Shown here in pieces: positions 40,813 through 50,357 of a DNA stretch of 64,000 nucleotides (positions are counted from its first letter, which is position 1; the number at the start of each line of letters is the position of its first letter). The notes under the pieces were generated by a model that did no database searches, was not told where the DNA came from, and worked only from the letters and a program-made list of their open reading frames with translations. Location of the stretch: assembly GCA_024372495.1 (NCBI GenBank), contig CP099977.1, positions 186,001 through 250,000 of the forward strand, given 5' to 3'. Both the position numbers and the translations under genes were made by a program. The DNA comes from Pseudarthrobacter sp. Fe7. Lineage in GTDB: Bacteria > Actinomycetota > Actinomycetes > Actinomycetales > Micrococcaceae.

Positions 40813-41890
40813 CGTCGAATCCTTCCCCGGTGAGGGCAACGAAGCGGTCTTCAAGGCTTTCACGCTCGACGGCGAAGCCCCGGACGCGGACGCCGGCCTG
40901 GACCAGCTGCGCCACAACGTCCTCCGGCAGCACCGCCCGCTGGCCGCTGCCGGTTCCCAGCGTCGCCACGATGGTCTCCCCGTCCAGTCGTGCGCGCTGG
41001 GGTTCCGGCACCGCAGGCCGGCCCGGAACATCGATACGTTCAGGCTGGGCAGCTTGAGGCTGCGCAGCGTCAGGTTCCCCGGGCGCGGGCGCCAGCCCCA
41101 GCCCTGCCAGGACCTGCCGGGCCGCGCCGGCGTCGGGCGTTACCAGGCGAAGGCGCGTGCTTCCGGCCTGCCGCAACTCCGCCAGGGGCCCCTGGGCCAC
41201 AAGCTTTCCTGCGCTCATGACGGCCGCGTGGGTGCACATCTGGTCCACCTCGGCCAGCAGGTGGCTGGACACGAAGACAGTGGTGCCTTGGTGCGCCAGG
41301 GACCGCACCAGGTTGCGGACTTCCCGGGTGCCCTGCGGATCCAGTCCGTTGGTGGGTTCGTCCAGGACCAGGAGGTCCCGCGGTGAGAGCAGGGCATTGG
41401 CTATGCCCAGCCGCTGTTTCATTCCCAGGGAGTAGGCATGCACCCGTTTCCCTGCGGCGTGCTCCAGGCCCACGCGCTCCAGCGCCTGCTGCACACGGGC
41501 CTTGCGCGTGGCGGGCACGGTATGCGGGCTGGCGGAGTCGAGCCGGTGAAGGTTGGCGGCGCCGGAGAGAAAGGGGTAGAAGGCAGGGCCTTCCACCAGC
41601 GCGCCTACGCGGGGCAGGACTTCGTGCAGTTTGTCCGGCATCTCCCGGCCCAGCAGGTTCACCGTCCCTGCGGACGCGGCGGCCAGTCCCAACAGCATGC
41701 GGATGGTGGTGGTCTTGCCGGACCCGTTGGGTCCCAGGAAACCGAAGACCGTCCCGTGCGGGACGGCCAGGTCCACGTGGTCGACGGCGGCCTGCTGGCC
41801 AAAGTGCTTGCTGAGGCCCCGGGTCTCAATGGCCAGGCCAGCGGTCACCGGGCCGGCTCCGGCCCTGCCATCACTCCCCCGCCCGTCCAA
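40802..41890 (-). CDS. ABC exporter ATP-binding subunit
   Basis: 362 residues. Walker A FGFLGPNGSGKTTTIRMLLG, signature YSLGMKQRLGIANALL, Walker B LLVLDEPTNGLDPQG and VSSHLLAEVDQ switch. The domain drives export together with the downstream permease. The C-terminal 100 residues (LVTPDAGAARQVLAGLGLAP...) form a regulatory-type domain with an Ala/Pro-rich insert. The start may be the ATG at 41890 or a GTG about 14 codons in (VTAGLAIETRGLSKHFG). The LolA/RseB-like gene ends four bases upstream. Confidence 0.93.
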   Translation of the reverse strand: MDGRGSDGRAGAGPVTAGLAIETRGLSKHFGQQAAVDHVDLAVPHGTVFGFLGPNGSGKTTTIRMLLGLAAASAGTVNLLGREMPDKLHEVLPRVGALVEGPAFYPFLSGAANLHRLDSASPHTVPATRKARVQQALERVGLEHAAGKRVHAYSLGMKQRLGIANALLSPRDLLVLDEPTNGLDPQGTREVRNLVRSLAHQGTTVFVSSHLLAEVDQMCTHAAVMSAGKLVAQGPLAELRQAGSTRLRLVTPDAGAARQVLAGLGLAPAPGEPDAAQPQAAQPERIDVPGRPAVPEPQRARLDGETIVATLGTGSGQRAVLPEDVVAQLVQAGVRVRGFAVERESLEDRFVALTGEGFDVAQ

Positions 41891-41893
41891 TGC

Positions 41894-43078
41894 TTACCGG
41901 GCCGTTGCTGCTGCGGCCTGCAGCCTCTCCGGCGGCACCATTCCCGCGAAGATCCGGCCGTCGTCGGTAATCAGGACGTTAAGCAGGGCTGTGGAAAGCA
42001 GCCGGCCGCCGGGTACAGCGACGGCAGCCTGGGACAGCAGCGGGTCCTGCAGCATTTGTTCGGCCGCCGCAGCGGATCCATGCTCCGTGCCAACCACTGT
42101 CTCCCAGCCCGTACCTGTCACTGCGACGTTTCCCTTGGCTTGGGCGTGCTTGGCGCCCGGATCATGGGCGTCCGCGGGCTCGTGTGACCTGTCCGGAACG
42201 GGGAGTTCCTTGACTGTTCCGCCCGGGGGCGGGGTGAAGGTGAAGACTGAGGGGTCCGGCGCATCGAGGGAAAGGCTGGTGAACTCGGAGGTGAAGGCGG
42301 GTTTGTCGGCCCCGCGCGCTGTCACCTGGACGGACAACGGCATGCCGTTTTCACCGTCGACGGCGATGGCCACCTTGCTCACCAGTGTTGCGTCCGTGCG
42401 GGGTTCGATCAGCAGGTTGTAGGCGGCGCGGCCTGCAACGGAAACGTCGGGGCCCACGGAAACGGCGGTGCTCGGTCCGACCTTGGTCAGGAACTGCTGG
42501 GCCAACTCAGCCGGAGTGTGCAGGCCGGGTGTGGTCTGGGTGTCGTTCGAAGGCGCATGGTCCTTTGCATCCGCTGGGTCCTCCGTGTGCGCGGGCAGCG
42601 TCAGGTGCGCTGCCGTGTTGTCCTTGGAGGAGTAGAACCAGACGTCGCTGCCGTGGCGGACCACGTCCCGTTCGGCAAGTTGGTCCATCACCTGCACCCG
42701 GGCATTGTCCTTGCCGTCCACGTAGAGGCGCGCCGTGTGCTTGCCTGACAGCAGTTCAATCACCGAAGCTACGCTGCCGGGGGACGCAGCCGCGGACGGC
42801 TTCCCGGTGGCGGGCAGCTCCGGCAGCCCGAGTTCCGCAGATCGTTCCACCGTTCCCGAGAACGTCTGGACGTGGTGGCCGGCTGCCAGTTCCAGGACCT
42901 CGGCAGGCGACTTGGCGGGCAGCGGATTGCTGGCCCCCGCCGGCAGGGACCCGATCAGGGCACCGGAGGCGATGGCCACCGGAGCCGCGACGGCGGGCAG
43001 CCACCGCAGCCACGCCCTGCGGCCCTGCGTGCTGTTTCGTTGGAACCGTGCGCTGGAATCCAGCCTGTTGGAACCCAT
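41894..43078 (-). CDS. Secreted LolA/RseB-fold lipoprotein-carrier-like protein
   Basis: 394 residues with a signal-like N-terminus (WLRWLPAVAAPVAIASGALI). PAEVLELAAGHHVQTFSGTV and YLLIEPRTD-like repeats (AGRAAYNLLIEPRTDATLV, VAIAVDGENGMPLSVQV) resemble the LolA/RseB half-barrel used to bind lipids or sense envelope stress. A His/Asp-rich insert (HTEDPADAKDHAPSNDTQ) is unusual. It precedes the ABC exporter genes, which suggests a shared role in moving a lipid or lipoprotein-like cargo; that role is inference. Confidence 0.75.
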   Translation of the reverse strand: MGSNRLDSSARFQRNSTQGRRAWLRWLPAVAAPVAIASGALIGSLPAGASNPLPAKSPAEVLELAAGHHVQTFSGTVERSAELGLPELPATGKPSAAASPGSVASVIELLSGKHTARLYVDGKDNARVQVMDQLAERDVVRHGSDVWFYSSKDNTAAHLTLPAHTEDPADAKDHAPSNDTQTTPGLHTPAELAQQFLTKVGPSTAVSVGPDVSVAGRAAYNLLIEPRTDATLVSKVAIAVDGENGMPLSVQVTARGADKPAFTSEFTSLSLDAPDPSVFTFTPPPGGTVKELPVPDRSHEPADAHDPGAKHAQAKGNVAVTGTGWETVVGTEHGSAAAAEQMLQDPLLSQAAVAVPGGRLLSTALLNVLITDDGRIFAGMVPPERLQAAAATAR

Positions 43079-43087
43079 AGGTAAAGA

Positions 43088-45919
43088 CTACGCCCGTGCG
43101 GGAGCGTCGGGGCCCTTGGCGGCCTGTCCGTTCTCCGGGGTACTGGGGCGCTCCGGCACTACGGTTCCGGCGCCGCCGTCGACCGTGATCTTTTGGCCCG
43201 TGGTGATCAGGCCGGTAGCGTCCGCCACGCCGACAACGGCTGGAATTCCGTACTCCCTGGCCACGACGGCGCCATGGGAGTTTGCTCCGCCCATCTCCAT
43301 CACCAGCCCTCCTGCCGTCAGGAACAGCGGAGTCCAGCCGGGGTCCGTGGACGGGGCCACGAGGATCTCGCCCGGCTCAAGGCGCGCTCCAACCGGATCC
43401 AGGATGACGCGGGCGGCAGCGGTCACCGTTCCGGCCGAGGCAGGGCTGCCGGCCAGGGTTCCGGTTCCGGCAATTCCGACGGCGGTCGGCACCGCTTCAG
43501 GTTCGGTCCCGTCCGATAGCAGGACCCGGGGGATGCGCCGGCGCCTGAGCTCCAGGGCGTAATCCTGCCGCCGGGACGCGACGAGTGCCCGGAGGTGACG
43601 GACAGCAGCCTGGCTGCCCGCTGCATTTCCGGTCAGAGCCTCGTGGACCTCGGCGAAGTCCAGGAAGAAGACGTCGTCCTGCCGCTCGAGGGTGCCCGCC
43701 TGCACCAGTTCGGCGCCCACCTGGAGCAGCTGCCGGCGGACTTCCCCGAAGCCAACAACCAACTGGTACTTTGGCAGCTCCCGCAGGCCGGCGAAAAGCC
43801 GGGCCCGCCGGAGGGCGGCAAGCACCAGTCTCCCCTGATCCTGCCGCGGGCGGCGGCGCGGGCAACGAGCCGCTCAACCTGGGCTTCCGCGTCCTCGGCG
43901 GCCTTGCTGAACTGGGCATCGGGCGCCATGGCGGGGTCCTCCAGCCGGAGGTAGTTGGCCAGGATGCCCAGGATGTGTGCCGGCTCCTCGGACCACCGCG
44001 GCAGTCCAACATCAATTTCGCCCACCGCCCGGTGGCCGTACCTGTCCAGGAACCTGGCCAGGCCGGCGTCCAGGCGCGCCGGCAGCTGCCCGGCCTGGAA
44101 AGCGGCTGCAAGCGCTGCTGGATCCTGCGTCATCAGCGCGGACCGCGATTCAGCGTCCTCCCGGATTGCTGTTGCGAGGTACCACAATTCCAGGTCCATT
44201 TCCGTGGTGACGTTGTTCGGCAGGCCGCGGATCACCGGCTGCGCTCGTCCCACGCGTTCCCTCCCAGCAGCTTTCCTGCAACGCCCAGCATCGCGAACCC
44301 CAGGGCGGGAAGGGGAGGATGGCAGGAACAATCGGGAACAGGCGTGACGCCACCAGCCGCTCGGCGTGGTCAAGGCGGGCAAGGGCGCCGGCGCCGTCCC
44401 CGGGAGCCAGCGACGCATCGAACTCCTTGGTGAAGCGCTCCAGCCGGCGGAGGGCCGCAGCGGGCCTGGCCAGCGCGCGGAGGAAGGTGCCGGGAACCCC
44501 TGCCCGGATTGCCGCGGGCCCCACGTGGCGCAGCAGCCCGAAGGGCGTCCTTGTGGTCACTGAAAAGGCTGGGTCCGCGAACAGTTGCCGCATGACGGTT
44601 GCCGTCCGCGCCTCCATGATGTCGAAGACCCGCGGAACCAGGCGGCGGCCCACGGCGCTGCGGATGGGAGTAGTGAAGTCGACGTAGATCCGTTGCCCCG
44701 CCTCGGCATACGGGGACGGACCTGCCCGTGGATCGGGCACAGGGAAACCGGCGGCGGTGGCCACTGACGAGGCTATGAGCCGGACAGCCGCGAGCCCCAT
44801 GGGCGTGAGCGGCCGGGTAAGCCCCTGGGCCAGGCTGAAGCAGAGGTACGCCCGGGTACCGCCTGCGGACGTGCCCTGCGGGACCCTGCCGGCAGCGCCG
44901 TTGCTTTTCGGAATGGGGTAGAGCGTGGTGATGGGCCTGGACTGCGTGAGCCACAGGGTCCCTGCGCCGTCCACAGCCCATTCGGTGTCCTGCGGGGCAC
45001 CGAAATGCTCTTCAGCCTGCAGCCCGAGCCGCATCAGGCCGGCCACCTGGCTGTCCGTGAGGCAGGCAGTGCCCGGGGCGCCACGCAACTCCCGGATCTG
45101 TGTCCCGCCGCCTGCAAGCGGCCGTACTTCCACGCCTTTGTGGCCCGGTTTCCGTTGCAGAATCCTGCCGCTCAGGGCGTCGACCACGAAGTGGTCCGGA
45201 TTGACGGCGCCGGAGACCACGGCCTCGCCGAGGCCGGGGCTGGCGTCGATCACTACCTGGCGGCGGCTGCCGGTGAGGGGGTTCGCCGTGAACATCACGC
45301 CCGCGGCCTCCGCATCCACCATCCGCTGTACCACCACGGCGAGTGCCACGGCTGCGGGGTCAATCCCGAGGCTTGCCCGGTAGGCGGTTGCCCTGTCGGT
45401 CCACAGCGACGCCCAGCAGCGCCGGACGGCATCCAGCACCGCCGGTACTCCGATGACATTGAGGTAGGTGTCCTGCTGGCCGGCGAAGCTGGCGAAAGGC
45501 AGGTCCTCAGCGGTGGCCGAGGACCGAACCGCCACCGGAACGTCCGCACCCAGCGCTGTATAGGCCTGTTCCACTGCCTGGACAGCGGCCGATGGAAGCG
45601 GGGCCGCCAGGATTGCGGCGCGCGCCTTTCCGGCCAGGCCGGCCACGTCCACGCGTTCCCCGTCGGCGCCCTGTGGCGTATCTGCCAGGGCGGAGTAAAC
45701 CTCGGCCAGCGCGGGAAGCACGGCGCCGGGGGCGCCCACTGCCTGCCGGTACACGTCCGTGGTGAGGCAGAAACCCTCCGGGACGGGCAACCCGGCGGAC
45801 AACAGCTCACCCAGGTTGGCTGCCTTTCCGCCTACCAGCGCCAGCATCCCGGCCTTGAGCCGGGCCAGGTCCAGCACCAACCCGCCGGATCCTTCATCGG
45901 CTGGGGTGCGCTGCGTCAT
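43088..45919 (-). CDS. PEP-synthase/rifampin-phosphotransferase-like dikinase
   Basis: About 944 residues. The N-terminal ATP-grasp domain is clear (LVGGKAANLGELLSAGLPVP, VAVRSSATAEDLPFASFAGQ, VVQRMVDAEAAGVMFTANP, DTEWAVDGAGTLWLTQSRP). A long unassigned middle follows, and the swivelling phosphohistidine domain is at the extreme C-terminus (EMGGANSHGAVVAREYGIPA). That order, with no C-terminal PEP-binding barrel, is the rifampin phosphotransferase layout, not that of PEP synthase. The frame breaks near 44307, 44242 and 43833, all one base short. It overlaps the universal stress gene by four bases, so they form one operon. Confidence 0.8.
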
Positions 45920-46998
45920 GTCCGCGGTCTTCCGCTGGCTGCCCGAGGAAGGCGCGGTCTACGCGGCGTCGCCCAGGATGGGGCCGAACCGTCCGCGGTC
46001 CGCCAGGCGGGGTCCTCCCGATCCGGGACAGCCATGACAGGGCCCTTTGCATGGTGGAGCACGCCGTCGGACGTCGAGCCCAGCAGCATCCCGGTGAAGC
46101 CGCCGTGGCCGCGGGTACCCACCACCACCAGCTCAACGTGCCGGCTTTCCTCGACGAGCACGTCCACCGGCGAGCCGTCCTTCAATTCGTACTCTGCCTG
46201 CAGCCTGGGGTAGTGGCTGCGGAGCCACGCCATGCCGGCTTCCAGGGTGACCCGGATGTCGTCGAACAGGGCCTTGCGGTCCATGGGCGCGGGAACCCAG
46301 GCCAGGGAACCGCTGTACTGGGGCACGGCGCAAACCACCCTGAGGGAGGCGCCAAGGCGTTCGGCCTGGTCGGCTGCCTCGAGGACGGCAACGCGGGCCT
46401 GCTCGGAGCCGTCCACGCCAACCACCACCACGTTTTCCACCGGACGGTGGCCGGATTTGGCCTGCTCCGCCTTGACGCGGCGGTCCTCCGTGGACTCGCC
46501 AAGCCGGTCTGAGCAGAACAACGGCACCGTCACAGTGGGGCACTTTGCGTGCGCGGGCAGGGCACTGCTCACGGATCCGAGGAGCCGCCCCACGAAGCCG
46601 CCGCGGCCGCGGGTGCCCACCACCAGGAGTTCGGCCGTTTCGGAGATGTCCAGCAGGACCCCGGCGGCGTCGCCGTTCTCCACCGAAGACGTGACGTCGA
46701 CATCGTAGGCGGCAACTTTATCCAGTGCCTGCCGGAGAATGGCCTCGGCACCTTCACGGATGACGGAGTCGTCCACGGTGGCGTAGCCCCCGTCCAGGCC
46801 GGACGCGGCGAAGATCGGCACGGAATAAGCGGTGACGATATGGAGGGGACGACGGCGGCGCTGGGCCTCCCGCGCGGCCCACACCAGGGCGCACTGGCCA
46901 TGGTCCGAACCATCCACGCCGACCACGATGCCATGCGGAGCGGCAGGTGCACCGCCACCGTCCCGGGCCGGGTCCGGATGCAACTCTCGTGAGCCCAT
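45916..46998 (-). CDS. Tandem universal stress protein (two UspA domains)
   Basis: 360 residues with two UspA folds. Domain 1: HGIVVGVDGSDHGQCALVWA and VGTRGRGGFVGRLLGSVS. Domain 2: VVVVGVDGSEQARVAVLEAA and VVGTRGHGGFTGMLLGSTS. The G-x2-G-x9-G(S/T) ATP-binding signature occurs in both, so ATP binding is likely. Such proteins support survival in stress or dormancy. Its stop overlaps the start of the dikinase gene by four bases, tying the two to one message. Confidence 0.93.
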   Translation of the reverse strand: MGSRELHPDPARDGGGAPAAPHGIVVGVDGSDHGQCALVWAAREAQRRRRPLHIVTAYSVPIFAASGLDGGYATVDDSVIREGAEAILRQALDKVAAYDVDVTSSVENGDAAGVLLDISETAELLVVGTRGRGGFVGRLLGSVSSALPAHAKCPTVTVPLFCSDRLGESTEDRRVKAEQAKSGHRPVENVVVVGVDGSEQARVAVLEAADQAERLGASLRVVCAVPQYSGSLAWVPAPMDRKALFDDIRVTLEAGMAWLRSHYPRLQAEYELKDGSPVDVLVEESRHVELVVVGTRGHGGFTGMLLGSTSDGVLHHAKGPVMAVPDREDPAWRTADGSAPSWATPRRPRLPRAASGRPRT

Positions 46999-47414
46999 GG
47001 GGGCCGCCTCCTCGCGATACGCCTGATGTTGCGGCTATTCTGCCAGAAAACGGGCCGCTCCCTGCGCACCCGGCACAACACCGGCGACGGCAGGAACAGG
47101 ACCGCTCCTGCTCCCACTATTCTCCGTCCCCTACTGCTTAGCAAGCCTGTTCAGCGCCATGAGGGCGAAGTTATCCACAGGCTCTCGAGCCGTTTCCGGA
47201 AAGCGTCTTCACAGGACGAAGATGTTTTCTCCTTTGGGCTATCCACGGCCGCGTTTGTTCTGTAGTCTTCAGGACATTGTTGGTCCGGGACGCCAACCGC
47301 ATCTTCCTGCCAGGACGGTCCCGGGCCATGCGCTGCGGCCGTACTTGGGGGTAACGGAACGCTGGCCGGCGAGGACGCCGGCACCTGCCGAAGCTCCAAA
47401 GGAGGGAAACTGTA
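46999..47414. other. 416-bp divergent intergenic region
   Basis: Between the universal stress operon and the flavoprotein gene. It contains one perfect DnaA-box consensus TTATCCACA at 47171-47179, a looser CTATCCACG copy near 47242, and a GGAGG site before the 47415 start. No ORF, tRNA or recognised riboswitch. Promoters for both divergent genes must lie here. Confidence 0.6.
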
Positions 47415-48074
47415 GTGTCAAGCACGCCTGGGAATGCCGGGACCGAACAGACCACCACTGTCGTCATTGGCACAGGCTTGTCCGGGCTGGCCGTGGCCGC
47501 TGAACTGCGCCGCCATGGAGTGGACTCCATTGTGGTGGACGGCCTCGATATCCTCGGCCAGGCACAGCCGGCGAACACTACTTCGCTGCAACGGTGCGAC
47601 GCGGCGGACAGCGACACCCTCCGGGAGCGCAACGAGATCCTGCGCCACCTGCGCAACTACGCCGCCAGCCACAGCGTGGATGTCCGGAACACCACGCGGG
47701 CGGTCCAACTGACCATGCTTGAAGCGCCGGACCAGGCGGCGCCCCAGTGGCAGGTACACACCCCCACGGGCATCCTGGTGGCGGACCACATTGTGCTCAC
47801 CCGCTGCGCCCACAGCCAGTTGCGGCGCATGCTCAACGATTTTGGCATCGCCGTGGGCCGGAACGTGGTCGCCGCCATGCGGGCCATCGGCATCTACCTG
47901 GTGGGGGTGGGCGAACTCATCACGCCATCGCCCAAGGAAGTGCTGCGCCAGGCCAAGACCGTGGGCCAGGCCATCTCCGCCAAGGTCAACCCCGACAGCG
48001 GACAGGCGCCCGGCAGGCGGCTCTCCGGCGGTGCCTTCCCGGCCGCGGGCGGCTTTGCGGTACTCACCTGCTGA
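47415..48074 (+). CDS. Short FAD-binding oxidoreductase-like protein
   Basis: 219 residues from a GTG at 47415 with GGAGG. TTTVVIGTGLSGLAVAAELR is a dinucleotide-binding loop of flavin monooxygenases, followed by SIVVDGLDILG (ribose-binding acidic turn). The C-terminal half (SPKEVLRQAKTVGQAISAKV) does not match a full flavoprotein; the protein is half the usual length and appears to lack the NADPH motif. It may bind a nucleotide for a regulatory purpose, or be a degraded oxidoreductase that kept its frame. Confidence 0.6.
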   Translation: MSSTPGNAGTEQTTTVVIGTGLSGLAVAAELRRHGVDSIVVDGLDILGQAQPANTTSLQRCDAADSDTLRERNEILRHLRNYAASHSVDVRNTTRAVQLTMLEAPDQAAPQWQVHTPTGILVADHIVLTRCAHSQLRRMLNDFGIAVGRNVVAAMRAIGIYLVGVGELITPSPKEVLRQAKTVGQAISAKVNPDSGQAPGRRLSGGAFPAAGGFAVLTC

Positions 48075-48126
48075 GGGTCCGCCGGCCGGGCGCCCGGCAG
48101 GACTCCTCCACGCCGGGCGGGTGGGA

Positions 48127-48754
48127 CTACTCCCCTTCCCCGTCCTCCTCGGCGTCTCCGTCACCGGCGAGCCTGCGCCTGGCAATGACGCCGAGCGCTA
48201 CCAGCAGGCCAACGGCGACCACCGCAAAAATCACGATGCTCCATTGAAACGGCTCGCCCGCGCCCGCGGGCTCCGACGGCTCTTCCGTGGTCCCGGGCTG
48301 AGCGGTACCCATGCCCGGTACCGCGCCGGCCGCCGTCGAACTTCCCCGGTGGGCGTTCCTGACGCTGCGGCGCCGGACGCAGCAGAAAAGGTGAATGTGC
48401 CCTCGATGGGATGTGAATCCGAGCTGACCACGCGCCATGTGACCGTGTACGCTCCCCCGGGCCGCCGGGCCGGAGCTTTTGCGTGGCCACGTTGTCAACA
48501 ATCCGGACGGACCCGTCAGCCCATTCGGTGCCGCGGGCGTCCTTGACGGAGAAGGACGATCCGATGCCCAGGGGCTTGTTGCTGAAGGTCACCGAAACCT
48601 CGGTTGGCGGCGAAGCCAGTGCGGCACCCTGGGCCGGGCTAGTGGACTCAGCAGCGTCGTGGGCGGAGGCCGGGCCTGCCAGGCCCAGCGTTGCGGCGGC
48701 AAGGATAAAGGATCCGAGCACAAGGCCCAGCAACTGGCGGCGGATTTGGCGCAT
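48127..48754 (-). CDS. CopC/YobA-family copper resistance protein
   Basis: About 209 residues. Signal peptide (LLGLVLGSFILAAATLGLAG) cut before HDAAESTSPAQGAAL, leaving the His that binds Cu(II) at the mature N-terminus. EVSVTFSNKPLGIGSSFSV, YTVTWRVVSSDSHPIEGTF (second metal site) and a C-terminal helix (FQWSIVIFAVVAVGLLVALG) complete the usual layout: exported copper-binding domain with membrane anchor. The frame breaks near 48458 and 48345, both shortened C runs. A CopD partner is not present in the window. Confidence 0.88.
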
Positions 48755-48865
48755 GTCTGGGCTGCTCCTTGTGTTGGCTTCCTTACAGACTAGGCGAATT
48801 TGGCGGCTCAACCCCTCCAGCACCATTAGGATGCAGGTATTCCCACACACTTCCCCGGAGGACTA

Positions 48866-50308
48866 ATGCTTAAGCAAGGCTCTGCCCTGGACCGGTATTT
48901 CAGGGTCAGCGAGCGCGGTTCCAACCTTTCCCGCGAGATCCGCGGCGGGTTCGCCACGTTCTTCGCCATGAGCTACATCGTGGTGCTGAACCCGCTGATC
49001 CTGTCCGGCCCGGACTCCAGCGGCACCACGCTGGGCTTCACCGCCGTGGCCGCCGTGACCGCCCTGGTGGCAGGCATCCTCACCATCCTCATGGGGGCTT
49101 GGGGACGGCACCCCTTCGCCTTGGCCACCGGCCTGGGCGTCAACGCCTTCGTGGCCGTCACCGTGGCCACCAACCCGGGGCTGACCTGGCCCGACATGAT
49201 GGGCCTGGTAGTCCTTTCCGGCGTCACCATGCTGATCCTGGTCCTCACCGGCTTCCGGACCGCCGTCTTCAAGGCCGTTCCAGACGGACTCAAGACGGCC
49301 ATCGTGGTGGGCATCGGCCTGTTCATCGCCCTGATCGGCCTGGTCAACGCCGGCTTCGTGCGGCGCATCCCCGACGTCGCAGGCACCACCGTGCCCGTTG
49401 GCCTCGGTTTCGAAGGCAAGCTGCTGGGCTGGCCCACCGCCGTCTTCGTCTTCGGCCTGATCCTGACCATCGCCCTGGTGGTGCGCAAGGTCAAGGGCGC
49501 CATCCTGATCGGCATCATCACCTCCACGGTGCTTTCCGTCCTCCTCGAAACGACGCTGCACATCGGCCCCAGCTTCGACGGCAAGAACTTCAACCCGCAG
49601 GGCTGGTCCCTGGTGGCCCCGGCGTTCTCCGGCTGGGCCGCCCCGGACCTCTCCCTGATTGGCAAGGCCAACCCGTTCGGCGCCTTCCAGCACCTCGGCT
49701 TCGTCGCCGCCACGCTGCTGGCCTTCGTCATCCTGCTCAGCATCTTCTTCGACGCCATGGGGACCATGGTGGGCCTTGCCAACGAAGCGGGCACGGTGGA
49801 TGAACAAGGCAACATTCCCGACGTCGACCGCGTGCTCCAGGTGGACGCACTCGGCGCCATCCTCGGCGGCGGCGCGTCCGTTTCCTCCAACCAGATCTAC
49901 GTCGAGGCCGGCGCCGGCATCGGTGAAGGCGCCCGCACGGGCGTCGCCTCGATCGTCACCGGCTTCCTGTTCCTGGTGGCCATGTTCTTCACCCCGCTGA
50001 TCAACCTGGTGCCGTTCGAGGCCGTGGCCCCGGCACTGGTGGTGGTGGGCTTCATGATGGTGTCCCAGGTGGGCAAGATCGACTGGCAGGACTGGGGCAT
50101 CGCCATCCCCGCATTCCTCACGTTCACCCTGATGCCCTTCACCTACTCCATCGCCAACGGCCTGGGTGCGGGCTTCATTGCCTACGTCCTGATCCGCACG
50201 GTCCAGGGCAGGGTCAAGGACATCCACCCGCTGATGTGGGCCGTGGCCGCGGCATTCGCGCTGTTCTTCGCCATCGGCCCCATCGAGGCGGCCCTGGGGA
50301 TGAAGTAA
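48866..50308 (+). CDS. NCS2 purine permease (AzgA type)
   Basis: 480 residues, 13-14 hydrophobic segments. AzgA-branch signatures: FFAMSYIVVLNPLILSGPD, GVNAFVAVTVATNPGLTWPD and FFDAMGTMVGLANEAGTVD, with the conserved IYVEAGAGIGEGARTGVAS in the half-helix pore. Members take up hypoxanthine, guanine or adenine with protons. Monocistronic with a strong terminator. Frame intact. Confidence 0.92.
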   Translation: MLKQGSALDRYFRVSERGSNLSREIRGGFATFFAMSYIVVLNPLILSGPDSSGTTLGFTAVAAVTALVAGILTILMGAWGRHPFALATGLGVNAFVAVTVATNPGLTWPDMMGLVVLSGVTMLILVLTGFRTAVFKAVPDGLKTAIVVGIGLFIALIGLVNAGFVRRIPDVAGTTVPVGLGFEGKLLGWPTAVFVFGLILTIALVVRKVKGAILIGIITSTVLSVLLETTLHIGPSFDGKNFNPQGWSLVAPAFSGWAAPDLSLIGKANPFGAFQHLGFVAATLLAFVILLSIFFDAMGTMVGLANEAGTVDEQGNIPDVDRVLQVDALGAILGGGASVSSNQIYVEAGAGIGEGARTGVASIVTGFLFLVAMFFTPLINLVPFEAVAPALVVVGFMMVSQVGKIDWQDWGIAIPAFLTFTLMPFTYSIANGLGAGFIAYVLIRTVQGRVKDIHPLMWAVAAAFALFFAIGPIEAALGMK

Positions 50309-50320
50309 CCCCCTTACGGG

Positions 50321-50354
50321 AAGGGCTGGTGTGGCGTCTGCCGCACCAGCCCTT
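50321..50354. terminator. Bidirectional terminator between permease and antiporter
   Basis: AAGGGCTGGTG pairs perfectly with CACCAGCCCTT across a 12-base loop. The convergent stops are at 50308 and 50358; the 3' side continues TTGTTT, so the permease direction has a T tract. Confidence 0.85.
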
Positions 50355-50357
50355 TGT

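Noticed and set aside
43088..45919. Plain phosphoenolpyruvate synthase
   Set aside because: The phosphohistidine domain is at the C-terminus and the PEP-binding barrel is absent, unlike PEP synthase.
47171..47179. Possible replication origin at the TTATCCACA box
   Set aside because: One perfect box and one loose one only; no dnaA, dnaN or gyr genes and no box cluster.
48863..50227. Long open frame opposite the purine permease, rich in Asp, Gly and His
   Set aside because: Antisense shadow of an intact membrane protein; composition is typical of reversed hydrophobic codons.
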